Notes: generated by a model not told the origin, from the sequence alone. A stretch of 64,000 bases of DNA from Candidatus Babelota bacterium (GCA_029262555.1 JAJCZE010000003.1:1-64000); one strand, 5' to 3'; positions 54,341-63,730 are shown, counted from the first letter of the stretch. Numbers and translations: made by a program.

Positions 54341-55625
54341 AAAATTTTTATCTCTCCTTTCTCTTGCCACCCTTATTGCTTACGGGCAACCAGCTGATCA
54401 CCTGATCACCAAAGGACGCATAGCACTTCAGCAAAAAAACAGAGGAGCTGCTCATGCCGCATTCTCACAAGCCGTTGAACAACATCCCGATAACCCTGAT
54501 GCCCAATTTTATATGGGGGCATTTCACTACTATGCCAACGAAGGCAATCTGGCGCTCCCCTATTTAAAGCGCTGCCACGAACTCAGCCCTGAACAGGCTC
54601 AGTATTTAAACGCCTATGCCACCGTTGCCAATCATGTAGGGCAATTCAATTTAGCGCGAGATATCATAGAATCACAATATGGCGCAGAGCCTCGTGATGC
54701 AGGAATGCGCACCAAACTACTGCCAATCTATATTCGTAATCGCGATTGGTATTACGCTTCAAAACTCTGCAACGTTTCTGATTTGTGGTGGCACAACGAA
54801 ACTATTACCAATCAATCAGTGCTTCTTGATGTAAGCTCGCAATGGAATGGGCATGGCGATGTGTTTCAAATCATACGGTATGCCAAACATCTACACGCAG
54901 CAGGCGCACGAGTAACGGTCTACGTTCGTCCCGAGCTTGTTGCGCTCCTTTCACTCTGCCCATATATAGAGCAAGCAATCTCAACCACTCATCAAAAACC
55001 CACGCTCACAAAAGAATACACACTCACCGCCGATCGTTTTATTCTTGCAACGCATGAGACAACGCACACTCCATCTAAAGATATTCCATACCTATTTGCC
55101 GATGAAACGCTTTGCAATAAATGGCAAACGCGCCTTGCATCATATAGAAACTTTAAAGTGGGCATCTGCTTTCAAAGCAGCACAATGAGAGACTATTTTT
55201 CTAACACATCAATCCTCGGCCCACGTGGAATGCATGGCAATCAAATCGTCCCCCTTTTAGACTCACCAGGCGTAAGCTTTTTTAGTTTACACCCTGCAAA
55301 CGAACCAGAAGCAAAGCAACTCTGCGCACATAATACCTTCCACGTTTTTGATGATCTTGACGTTGGCCATGGTGCATTTATGGATAGTGCTGCACTCATC
55401 AAACAGCTTGATTTGGTAATCACTGTAGATACCTCTATTGCTCATTTAGCAGGAGCCCTTGGAGTGCCTGTATGGGTAATGATGCCGCATGCTACCGACT
55501 TTAGATGGTTGGGTGCAGATGAAAACTGCCCCTGGTATACAACCATGAAATTTTTCGTGCAAATGCAGCATGGCGAATGGGGTGAAGTTGTTGAGCGCGT
55601 TAAGCAAGCACTTGAAGACCGATAG
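54327..55625 (+). CDS. Exported TPR protein with GT9-like glycosyltransferase domain, paralogue 5
   Basis: The 432-residue protein has a signal peptide (MNLSKKFLSLLSLATLIAYGQP), about three TPR-like units and a GT9-like domain with GHGDVFQIIRYAKHLHAAGA, FKVGICFQSSTMRDYFS, DLVITVDTSIAHLAGALGVPVW and FRWLGADENCPWYTTMKFFVQ. The phosphate-loop block has lost the glycine of GLGD (here GHGD), and the second block reads CFQSS, so activity is less certain. The start at 54327 follows GGGAG; a longer frame would overlap more of paralogue 4. It is followed 73 bases later by the exported phosphoribosyltransferase. Confidence 0.75.
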   Translation: MNLSKKFLSLLSLATLIAYGQPADHLITKGRIALQQKNRGAAHAAFSQAVEQHPDNPDAQFYMGAFHYYANEGNLALPYLKRCHELSPEQAQYLNAYATVANHVGQFNLARDIIESQYGAEPRDAGMRTKLLPIYIRNRDWYYASKLCNVSDLWWHNETITNQSVLLDVSSQWNGHGDVFQIIRYAKHLHAAGARVTVYVRPELVALLSLCPYIEQAISTTHQKPTLTKEYTLTADRFILATHETTHTPSKDIPYLFADETLCNKWQTRLASYRNFKVGICFQSSTMRDYFSNTSILGPRGMHGNQIVPLLDSPGVSFFSLHPANEPEAKQLCAHNTFHVFDDLDVGHGAFMDSAALIKQLDLVITVDTSIAHLAGALGVPVWVMMPHATDFRWLGADENCPWYTTMKFFVQMQHGEWGEVVERVKQALEDR

Positions 55626-55698
55626 ACACAATAAATAAAAATTGTTAGATTTCGTCCAATTTACAACCACTGTTTTAACATCTTTGAGGAAGGACACC

Positions 55699-56307
55699 AT
55701 GCAAAAAAAACTTTTTTTGTTTGCAATCGCATTTCTTTTAACTCCAACATTACAAGGCCGTATGCAGAAAACAATTACCGTTCTCGATAAAACGTTTGCC
55801 GTCAGCATCCCGCGAGAAAAAATAGAAGCCCGCATCAAAGAGCTCGGCACTAAAATTACAAAAGACTATAAAGATGCAGAACAACCACCCATCTTTATTG
55901 GCGTATTGCGTGGTGCATTTATGTTTCTCTCTGATTTGGTAAAAGAAGTTGATTTTCCTTGCGAAATTGATTTCCTGCAAGTATCAAGTTACGAAGGCAC
56001 AACTCAATCGACTGGAACAATCACCCTTCTTAAAGCACTCAAAAGTGATATTTCCGGACGAGACGTAATTATCGTTGAAGATATCATTGATACTGGCTTA
56101 TCGATTGCATACGTAAAAGATATGCTTCAAGCATCAAATCCTAAATCTATTCGAATTGCCTCACTACTTGATAAAAAACTTTCCAATCTTGATTTCAAAA
56201 TAGACTACGTTGGTTTTGAAATTGCTCCTGAATTTGTAATTGGCTATGGCCTTGATTACAATCAATTGGGACGACATCTTCCTGATATTTATACCTTGAT
56301 TAAATAA
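55699..56307 (+). CDS. hpt: Hypoxanthine/guanine phosphoribosyltransferase with signal peptide
   Basis: The 202-residue protein is about 20 residues longer than normal Hpt, and those residues form a signal peptide (MQKKLFLFAIAFLLTPTLQG). The core is complete: IGVLRGAFMFLSDLVKEV, flexible-loop SSYEGTTQSTG, PRPP loop VIIVEDIIDTGLS (E127, D128, T132), and a C-terminal VGFEIAPEFVIGYGLDY base-binding region. The ATG at 55699 follows GAGGAAGGA, a strong site. A second ATG (55762, MQKTITVLDK, with AAGG just before) could make a cytosolic form. It converts hypoxanthine or guanine with PRPP to IMP/GMP. It may be the last gene of the glycosyltransferase operon. Confidence 0.85.
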   Translation: MQKKLFLFAIAFLLTPTLQGRMQKTITVLDKTFAVSIPREKIEARIKELGTKITKDYKDAEQPPIFIGVLRGAFMFLSDLVKEVDFPCEIDFLQVSSYEGTTQSTGTITLLKALKSDISGRDVIIVEDIIDTGLSIAYVKDMLQASNPKSIRIASLLDKKLSNLDFKIDYVGFEIAPEFVIGYGLDYNQLGRHLPDIYTLIK

Positions 56308-56330
56308 AGGAAACTATAAAGGAGAGTAGT

Positions 56331-56840
56331 ATGTTTGATAAAATAGCACTGTATATTTCTGAATCATTCGGCGTTAATTTCATGACCATTCCCGATACAA
56401 TCATGATGATTATTCGTGGAGTAATGGTTTATTTTGTAGGAGTAACGCTTGCGCGATTCAATAAAAAGTTAATAGGAGTACGCACTCCGTTTAACTTTCT
56501 TTTATTTATCATGCTCGGTTCTATATTTGCGCAAGCAATCATTGATGGAAGTTCTCTCATACCAATCCTTGGCACAATTATAGCTCTTTTCAGCCTCAAC
56601 GGATTTATGACCATGCTTGCATACTCTTCTCCTGCTATTGAATCATTTATGAAAGGCAAACCTTCAGTACTTGTGAAAGATGGTGAAATTCAATGGGGAA
56701 AAATGAAAAGATACTTCATTACCGAACAAGAGCTTTTAAATGAACTTAATCGGCAACTTCACACTCAAAATTTAAACTCTATTGAATTTGCCTTCCTTGC
56801 AAGTGATGGTACCATCGTCTTTATTGAAAAAAATACGTAG
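56331..56840 (+). CDS. DUF421-like membrane protein, copy 1
   Basis: The 169-residue protein has three membrane helices (about residues 20-115, MMIIRGVMVYFVGVTLARF, FLLFIMLGSIFAQAII, ILGTIIALFSLNGFMTML) and a cytosolic C-terminal domain with GKPSVLVKDGEIQWGKMKRYFITEQELLNELNRQ, the DUF421/YetF layout. It has a paralogue at 57646 on the other strand. Family function is unknown. The ATG follows GGAGAG and the gene begins 23 bases after the phosphoribosyltransferase. Confidence 0.8.
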   Translation: MFDKIALYISESFGVNFMTIPDTIMMIIRGVMVYFVGVTLARFNKKLIGVRTPFNFLLFIMLGSIFAQAIIDGSSLIPILGTIIALFSLNGFMTMLAYSSPAIESFMKGKPSVLVKDGEIQWGKMKRYFITEQELLNELNRQLHTQNLNSIEFAFLASDGTIVFIEKNT

Positions 56841-56862
56841 CATGATACTGTTTAGCATTCCA

Positions 56863-57630
56863 CTAACTATTATCATGAAGTCTATTGTACCAATCAAGCT
56901 CTCGACGTTTACGCTCTACCTCACTCATATCCAAATGTCCCGCTTCTGCTTTGCGACGCCGCGAATGCCGTCGTCTACGTTGCGCTCTACTTTCTTGCTC
57001 CCACTGCTGGACTATCGCTTCCATTCCAGAAACATCCCCCGCCTGATCTACTACAATTTCTTCAACCACTACCGGCTTTTCTACCGCTCCAGCACCATGA
57101 TAATCGTCCGTGCCCTTTTTTGTGGCTGGTCCTTCTGGGCGTCTACCAATAAGGTCTTTCAATTCCTGCGTTGCAGCAAAATCCACAGCCTTTCTACTCC
57201 TTCTTGCACCAGCACTCAATAACATCTCAACTAACTCTTTATTGCCATGTTGCGCAGCAATCACCAATGCAGTCTCTTGATCATCATTAGCATGATTAAG
57301 ATCAATTCCATCTTTGGCTAAAAGCAACTCAACCAATTCTTTCTCGTCTCTTCTAACCGCCCATATAAGTGCGCTATTCCCTTTAACATCCACTTCATTT
57401 ATATCCTGAACTCCTGCCTTCAGAATTCGCTTTGCGTTATCATATCGACCAGCAAAAAGAGCATTGATAAGATGTTGAGCGGTGTAGGTCCGGGGTGCCG
57501 ATCTTGCAGCTTGAGCAGCAGAGTCATCCTTGTTTCTCTTTCCAAACCAATTTCTAAAACCACCCGCAATATCACCACTCCATACAACACATCCAACAAT
57601 AATTAAAAAAAACATATTTTTTTTATGCAT
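56863..57630 (-). CDS. Exported ankyrin-repeat protein with basic C-terminal cluster
   Basis: The 255-residue protein starts with a signal peptide or membrane anchor (about residues 1-22). Ankyrin units occupy about 50-145, with KGNSALIWAVRRDEKELVELLL and ETALVIAAQHGNKELVEMLL the clearest. The C-terminal half is low in hydrophobic residues and has a run of basic residues (about 215-227, RAQRRRRHSRRRK) resembling a nuclear-localisation signal. Ankyrin proteins of intracellular bacteria are often host-directed. No secretion signal other than Sec can be claimed. It lies between two DUF421 genes. Confidence 0.7.
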   Translation of the reverse strand: MHKKNMFFLIIVGCVVWSGDIAGGFRNWFGKRNKDDSAAQAARSAPRTYTAQHLINALFAGRYDNAKRILKAGVQDINEVDVKGNSALIWAVRRDEKELVELLLAKDGIDLNHANDDQETALVIAAQHGNKELVEMLLSAGARRSRKAVDFAATQELKDLIGRRPEGPATKKGTDDYHGAGAVEKPVVVEEIVVDQAGDVSGMEAIVQQWEQESRAQRRRRHSRRRKAEAGHLDMSEVERKRRELDWYNRLHDNS

Positions 57631-57645
57631 ACAGTCCTTTCATAG

Positions 57646-58200
57646 TTACGCTTTTAATCGTGATTCTGGGGGAAGAATGTCACTTTCCTCTGCGCCATCT
57701 TTTTTAATAATGCTAATACTTCCCGATGGTTCTAAATATGCAAACTCAACATCAGAAATATGCAATACTCCGCGCATACGTAAAATTGAATACAGCTCTT
57801 CTTTAGAAATATTTTGATGCTTAATTGCCTCTTGCAATATGGTGCCATCGTGCATGATCAACACTGGCTTTCCATTAATCAGCTGCTCCATAAAACGGCT
57901 CATCATAGAGACTTTCGTAATAACTCGCTCTGCAAACACGATCGTACTGATTACTACCATTGCGTATATCAAGGGAATTTCTCGGTAAAACATCGGATCA
58001 CCAACTGCTGATCCAAGCGCAACAATAATAATCACTTCAAACGGACTGAGCATCCCCATACTCCGCTTATCCATCAAACGCACATTTGCAATTGCATAGA
58101 AAAACATAAACGCAGTACGAAACATAATTTCAAATAAATGCACCCACGCAAATGATGGTCCAATAAAAAGACGATACAGCTCATCTACTATCCAACTCAT
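57646..58200 (-). CDS. DUF421-like membrane protein, copy 2
   Basis: The 184-residue protein has three N-terminal helices (about residues 20-90, FEIMFRTAFMFFYAIANVRL, MLSPFEVIIIVALGSAVGD, IPLIYAMVVISTIVFAERVI) and a C-terminal DUF421 domain (NGKPVLIMHDGTILQEAIKHQNISKEELYSILR, DVEFAYLEPSGSISIIKKD). It keeps the family GSAVGDP motif, which copy 1 replaces with GSIFAQAI. The ATG follows AAGGAG. The ankyrin gene lies 15 bases downstream on the same strand, so the two probably share a transcript. Confidence 0.82.
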   Translation of the reverse strand: MSWIVDELYRLFIGPSFAWVHLFEIMFRTAFMFFYAIANVRLMDKRSMGMLSPFEVIIIVALGSAVGDPMFYREIPLIYAMVVISTIVFAERVITKVSMMSRFMEQLINGKPVLIMHDGTILQEAIKHQNISKEELYSILRMRGVLHISDVEFAYLEPSGSISIIKKDGAEESDILPPESRLKA

Positions 58201-58339
58201 CTTATCTCCTTTGTTTATTTAATGCATATCATTCTATCTTGAATCAATATCAGCAAACAAGCATATGCCTCGGAGTGGGCAAAAAATCTAAAACCCTTTA
58301 TACTATCCACTGCATACAACCCTTAGACTGAAAAAAGAT

Positions 58340-60619
58340 ATGACTACAAATATAGCTCTTAATGCTCCACAAAAAAAGGCAGTTGAACACGTTACCGGTC
58401 CACTTTTAGTAGTAGCGGGTGCGGGGTCGGGCAAAACGCGCGTAATCACTGCGCGCATTACCCATCTTATGATTGATCATGGTGTGCCCGCTCGTGAAAT
58501 TATAGCGCTTACTTTTACTAATAAAGCTGCAAATGAAATGAAAGAGCGTATTGCTGGATTTATTGGATCAAATAAAGAGTTACCATTTGTTGGCACATTT
58601 CACTCCTATTGCGTACGTTTGCTGAAAGAAAATAGTGCCATTCTTGAAAATCCATTCGTCTCTATCTTAGATGAAGACGATAAGCGTAAACTGCTTTCTG
58701 GCATTCTCCATCGCGCAAATATGCATAAAGAGCTTTCTGCGCGACAGGCGGGCTACCAAATATCAAACGCAAAAAATAAGCTTACCGTCCTTTCAAAGCC
58801 AGCATCTGAACTTTTTGATCATCCCCTCTTGCCAGACATATACTCTGCATATGAAAAAGAAAAGCGAGAAAGTAAAACATTAGATTTCGATGATCTCCTT
58901 TTAGAAACAGTTCGTCTTTTTAAAAAAAATAAACAATTTAAAGAGCTGTTTCAAAATGGCATTCGTCACGTAATGGTAGATGAGTATCAAGATACCAACT
59001 TAGTACAGCATGAGCTTTTAAAGCAGATGTCTTTACGTAATAAAAAGCTTGTCCTTGATTCAATTTGCGCAGTAGGCGATGAAGATCAATCGATCTATGG
59101 ATGGCGTGGCGCGACTGTTACTAACATGCTCAATTTCAAAAAAGATTTTACGGGCACAACGCGCATTGCCATTGAGCAAAATTATCGCTCAGTACAACCG
59201 ATTTTAGAAACCGCTAATACCGTTATTAAAAATAATGCACAGCGCAATCCCAAAAAATTATGGTCTGAGCGCACCGGCACCAATCGCATAAAACTGCTTG
59301 CATGTATGTCTGAATACCAAGAGGCAGACGTAATTACGCAACTTGCATCCATTGCTCGCACGCAAGAAACTGCACCATCAATTGCCGTGCTCTATCGCAC
59401 TCATTCGCAATCACGTGCTATTGAGGAAGCGTTTTTAAAACACGGCATTCCATATAAAATTATTGGCGGTTTGCAGTTTTACGAACGTAAAGAGGTAAAA
59501 GATCTTTTGGCATACCTTAAACTGATTGCCAACCCATTTGATCGTGCATCACTTTTTCGCATCCTCAATACTCCCGCACGTGGATTTGGTGCAAAGTTTG
59601 AAGAAAAACTCTATGCCATTATGGCAGAGCAGCCATTTCTAACGTTCAAGCAAGCATCCGAACACCTAATCAATGAACTGCCTCCTGCAAAGAAAAAAGC
59701 ACTTACCGCATTCTTAAAAATCTTTGATGGCCTTGAACCAGAAAGTAAGCCACGTGATGCGGCTAATCATATTCTCAATCGCATTGAATACACTGCTTAT
59801 TTGAAAAAAACGTATGAAGGCGATGATGCGCAAACTCGTATTGAAAATATAAATGAACTTCTCAATGCAATGAGCCACTTTGAATCAGAAAAAAATGCAA
59901 CCATTTCTGCATTCTTAGACGACGTAGCACTCATGCAAGAAAAGCTGACTGCATCAGATGACCAAGAGCATAAAGTATTATTAATGACACTCCATGCAGC
60001 TAAAGGACTAGAATTTGATGTTGTAGTACTTGCCGGACTTGAAGAGGGAATCTTACCAACGTCTCGTGCGCTCTATGAAAATGATGACGCACTTGAAGAA
60101 GAACGACGCCTTTTTTACGTGGGCATTACTCGCGCAAAAAATTATCTTCTTTTTTCACACGCAAAATTTAGATATACCTATGGCCAAATGGTAGACCAAT
60201 TGCCATCACAATTTTTAGACGAACTTCCCAAAAAGCATGTAATCCGTGATGATGCTGATTATTGGAATCAATCTCAAATACGCCATTTTTGCGCTGATTG
60301 GCTTGGCTATGAACAGCCAGAATTTAAAGCACGGCAAAATCAATTTGCCAGTTTGATCAAAGATAAAATTGATGCGCCAGGATCTGCGTCGGCCAGGAAG
60401 ACTAAAAAAACTGCCACTCATCAAAAAACAAGCGTTAAAAAAAGCTTTACAAGTAACTCATCAGATGACGGCTTGAAAAAAAACCAACCAGTTCGTCACA
60501 AAACATTTGGGGTGGGATTAGTGCAAAGTGTTGAAAAAAAGAATGCAAATATCGTCGTCACCGTGAACTTTAAATCCGGTATTAAGAAAATAATGTCTCG
60601 CTTTTTACAAGTGGTCTAA
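58340..60619 (+). CDS. pcrA: UvrD/PcrA-type DNA helicase
   Basis: This superfamily 1A helicase has 759 residues. Motif I is AGAGSGKTRV (about residues 27-36), II VDEYQDTN, III DEDQSIYGWRGA, IV EQNYRS, V LMTLHAAKGLEFDVVVLAGLEEG and VI RRLFYVGITRAK. The C-terminal tail is Lys-rich and ends KIMSRFLQVV with a Tudor-like region (KNQPVRHKTFGVGLVQSVEK) that in PcrA binds RNA polymerase. It works in DNA repair and conflict clearance. UvrD and PcrA cannot be told apart by eye. It converges with the 60624 gene with four bases between stops. Confidence 0.93.
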   Translation: MTTNIALNAPQKKAVEHVTGPLLVVAGAGSGKTRVITARITHLMIDHGVPAREIIALTFTNKAANEMKERIAGFIGSNKELPFVGTFHSYCVRLLKENSAILENPFVSILDEDDKRKLLSGILHRANMHKELSARQAGYQISNAKNKLTVLSKPASELFDHPLLPDIYSAYEKEKRESKTLDFDDLLLETVRLFKKNKQFKELFQNGIRHVMVDEYQDTNLVQHELLKQMSLRNKKLVLDSICAVGDEDQSIYGWRGATVTNMLNFKKDFTGTTRIAIEQNYRSVQPILETANTVIKNNAQRNPKKLWSERTGTNRIKLLACMSEYQEADVITQLASIARTQETAPSIAVLYRTHSQSRAIEEAFLKHGIPYKIIGGLQFYERKEVKDLLAYLKLIANPFDRASLFRILNTPARGFGAKFEEKLYAIMAEQPFLTFKQASEHLINELPPAKKKALTAFLKIFDGLEPESKPRDAANHILNRIEYTAYLKKTYEGDDAQTRIENINELLNAMSHFESEKNATISAFLDDVALMQEKLTASDDQEHKVLLMTLHAAKGLEFDVVVLAGLEEGILPTSRALYENDDALEEERRLFYVGITRAKNYLLFSHAKFRYTYGQMVDQLPSQFLDELPKKHVIRDDADYWNQSQIRHFCADWLGYEQPEFKARQNQFASLIKDKIDAPGSASARKTKKTATHQKTSVKKSFTSNSSDDGLKKNQPVRHKTFGVGLVQSVEKKNANIVVTVNFKSGIKKIMSRFLQVV

Positions 60620-60623
60620 ATCA

Positions 60624-61187
60624 TCACTTTTTCATATTCCGCAATGCATCCAATGCCGCATTAATTCGACTACTCGAAAGTGTAAGTTTCTGCGCAAGCG
60701 CTCTATCTTTAAAGCGGAGCGCATTACTATCCTGCATCATTGCGGCAATATCAGCATCTTTTGATAGCACCACGTCTTTGCCTACCACTTTGCCATTTGG
60801 CAAACGGACGCCATTTCCCGGGGTTACAAACAGACCGCTATCCGTCTTTACTACCATAAATTCTTTTGATTGCATGGTTGGATTTTCATCTACATATGGC
60901 CCCTGCCACTTATCTGGACGAGCTAAATTCATGGGGCCTACTTCTGAGCCGGTAAATGAGCCAACATTGAGAAAGTTGATGATATTTTGCTGGTTATCAA
61001 ACCCAAGGATAGTGCACTCTTCATGAATTTTTTGAAAAATGTCCGTAAGCCGCTTTACTTCCTGCGTAATGATCGTACTTGATACCACATCTGATCGATA
61101 AAAAAAATTTACAAACGTAACAACCAATAACCCAAGAATTACGCCACCAGTACCAATACTAATAGCTATTCGCCCTTGCCGTTTCAT
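60624..61187 (-). CDS. Single-pass membrane protein, pilin- or pseudopilin-like
   Basis: The 187-residue protein is unrecognised. It has one N-terminal membrane helix (about residues 12-29, GTGGVILGLLVVTFVNFF), then a helix and a domain with PDKWQGPYVDENP and GSFTGSEVGPMN that resembles the globular part of type II secretion pseudopilins. No prepilin peptidase motif (G-F-x-L-x-E) is seen, so a pseudopilin assignment is weak. It follows trpS by 21 bases on the same strand. Confidence 0.5.
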   Translation of the reverse strand: MKRQGRIAISIGTGGVILGLLVVTFVNFFYRSDVVSSTIITQEVKRLTDIFQKIHEECTILGFDNQQNIINFLNVGSFTGSEVGPMNLARPDKWQGPYVDENPTMQSKEFMVVKTDSGLFVTPGNGVRLPNGKVVGKDVVLSKDADIAAMMQDSNALRFKDRALAQKLTLSSSRINAALDALRNMKK

Positions 61188-61208
61188 GCGCGCCCCTTTG
61201 CTCTTACT

Positions 61209-62219
<1,011 letters not shown>

Positions 62220-62233
62220 TTACATTAATCCCC

Positions 62234-62374
62234 CCGTTCGCCCTGAGCGTGTCGAAGGGTTTATACATATTATCAAGCTCAAAACTTTGAACTTACGACA
62301 AACGAAAAAATCAAATTCAATAGTCTTGCAACATTTGACCGTTCGAAACCCTTCGACACGCTCAGGGCGAACGG
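62234..62374. repeat. Perfect 29-bp inverted repeat around an 83-base spacer
   Basis: The arm at 62234-62262 begins CCGTTCGCCCTGAGCG and is the exact reverse complement of 62346-62374. Both arms are GC-rich against an AT-rich background. It could be a small mobile or REP-like element or part of a regulatory structure. No open frame is inside. Confidence 0.75.
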
Positions 62375-62482
62375 AAGAAGAAATTTTCTTATATCTAAAA
62401 TAGTTTCAATCTATTTTGGGGTTCGAATTCAACACGCACCCTATTACAATAGCTGAAAAAACAAGAAAAATCTCCCCTCTCA

Positions 62483-62511
62483 TTGCACCGAAAATGCACA
62501 TCATGTAGCAT
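62483..62511 (+). promoter_or_regulatory. Weak candidate promoter for the cdaA-like operon
   Basis: TTGCAC (62483-62488) and TAGCAT (62506-62511) are spaced by 17 bases, 34 bases before the ATG. The -10 match is poor. Confidence 0.3.
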
Positions 62512-62544
62512 CAAATAACGTATTGATCAAAAGGAGTAATCACT

Positions 62545-63393
62545 ATGGCACCATTTATGAGTCAGATCACACAAACCATTTCTACCCTCTGGATGCTCAC
62601 CACCTGGGCAGACATGGCAGAAATAGGTATCATTTCTTCTTGCGTTTACTACGCATCGTTATGGCTAAAAAAAGACCGCGATAAAAATTTACTCGGCTAC
62701 TTCTACGCCTACCTTTTTCTCATATTCGCTACTCATAGCCTACAGCTCACTACTCTTTCATCACTCTGCCTTTTATTCTCCCCCGCAATAATCATGCTCT
62801 TTATGCTCATGCACCAAGAGCTCTTGCAGCATAATTTCGTAGCATTAAAAAACGTAACCGTTTCCACTCATACAAATAACGCAGACTGGCTTTCAACTAT
62901 AATGAAAGCAACCTTAACCATGCTCGCGCATAATAAAAACATAATGATACTTATTGAACACACTGATGCATTAGCATCACATACAACTATCAATGATCCA
63001 CTCGATGTGCCGATCACATCAGGCATTATCACCCTTCTTTTTAATGCACTCTATAGTTCCGAATATTTCTGCTGGATTTCAAGCAATGGAATATTGCGCG
63101 GTATCAATACCACGTTTAAAGCCAGCTGGCATCCCGGCGCATATCAAACAAATAATGCATGGGTGGATGATGCGGTAGCATATACTTCTAAAACAGATTG
63201 CCTCATTCTTCATGCAGATGCAAAAACGCATCAATACAGCATTGCCCATAATGGAATAATCACCGAGTGTCTTAGTATGGAACAAGCGCATCAACTGATT
63301 AAAAAATGTATTAATTATAAAGTGCCTATCGCAAAAAAAGGATACAGTCATGGAATCCCAAAGCAGGAGAGCTTCTCGCAACATTCCACTTAA
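62545..63393 (+). CDS. CdaA-like membrane protein lacking the diadenylate cyclase catalytic motifs
   Basis: The 282-residue protein keeps the CdaA layout: three membrane helices (about residues 27-90), a linker and a DAC-like domain (about 120-255). Segments such as IMILIEHTDAL, PLDVPITSGIITLLFN, TDCLILHADAKTHQYSIAHNG and the final helix fit the DisA_N fold in order. At the catalytic DGA site it has Y174-F175-C176, and at the RHR site W206-V207-D208, so it is unlikely to make c-di-AMP. It is followed by a YbbR-type gene and glmM, the partners of CdaA. The ATG follows AAGGAG. Its end overlaps ybbR by 44 bases. Best reading: an inactive regulator or scaffold that keeps the operon place. Confidence 0.75.
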   Translation: MAPFMSQITQTISTLWMLTTWADMAEIGIISSCVYYASLWLKKDRDKNLLGYFYAYLFLIFATHSLQLTTLSSLCLLFSPAIIMLFMLMHQELLQHNFVALKNVTVSTHTNNADWLSTIMKATLTMLAHNKNIMILIEHTDALASHTTINDPLDVPITSGIITLLFNALYSSEYFCWISSNGILRGINTTFKASWHPGAYQTNNAWVDDAVAYTSKTDCLILHADAKTHQYSIAHNGIITECLSMEQAHQLIKKCINYKVPIAKKGYSHGIPKQESFSQHST

Positions 63394-63730
63394 AGTAATA
63401 TCATTACTTCTTGGATTCACGTTTTGGTATATTTTTGGTAATTCCCATACCACTACTGCTTGGATTACGATTCCACTCTGTTTTTATAACATTCCCAAAC
63501 AAACCACCATTAAAGCTCCCGAATCATTATCAGTAAAAGTTACTGGTAAGCGATCTCATCTGCGAACCCTTGATACAAATGAGCTTGCCATTCACGTAAA
63601 TACCGAAAAACTCCATGCTGGAAAAAACTTACTTTCAATTGCGCCCGAAACAATCTTTTTACCCGAATCGATTAAGCTGGTAGACTATTGCCCATCTAAT
63701 CCTACCGTTGAACTTATTAAAAAGGCATAG
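63350..63730 (+). CDS. YbbR/CdaR-like protein
   Basis: The 126-residue protein has one membrane helix (about residues 13-29, LKVISLLLGFTFWYIFG) and a single YbbR-like domain (SLSVKVTGKRSHLRTLDTNELAIHVNTEKLHAGKN). Ordinary CdaR proteins carry several such repeats, so this is a short form. In Firmicutes CdaR modulates CdaA. It starts within the cdaA-like gene in another frame, after an AAAGGAT site, and glmM follows 14 bases after its stop. Confidence 0.75.
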   Translation: MESQSRRASRNIPLKVISLLLGFTFWYIFGNSHTTTAWITIPLCFYNIPKQTTIKAPESLSVKVTGKRSHLRTLDTNELAIHVNTEKLHAGKNLLSIAPETIFLPESIKLVDYCPSNPTVELIKKA

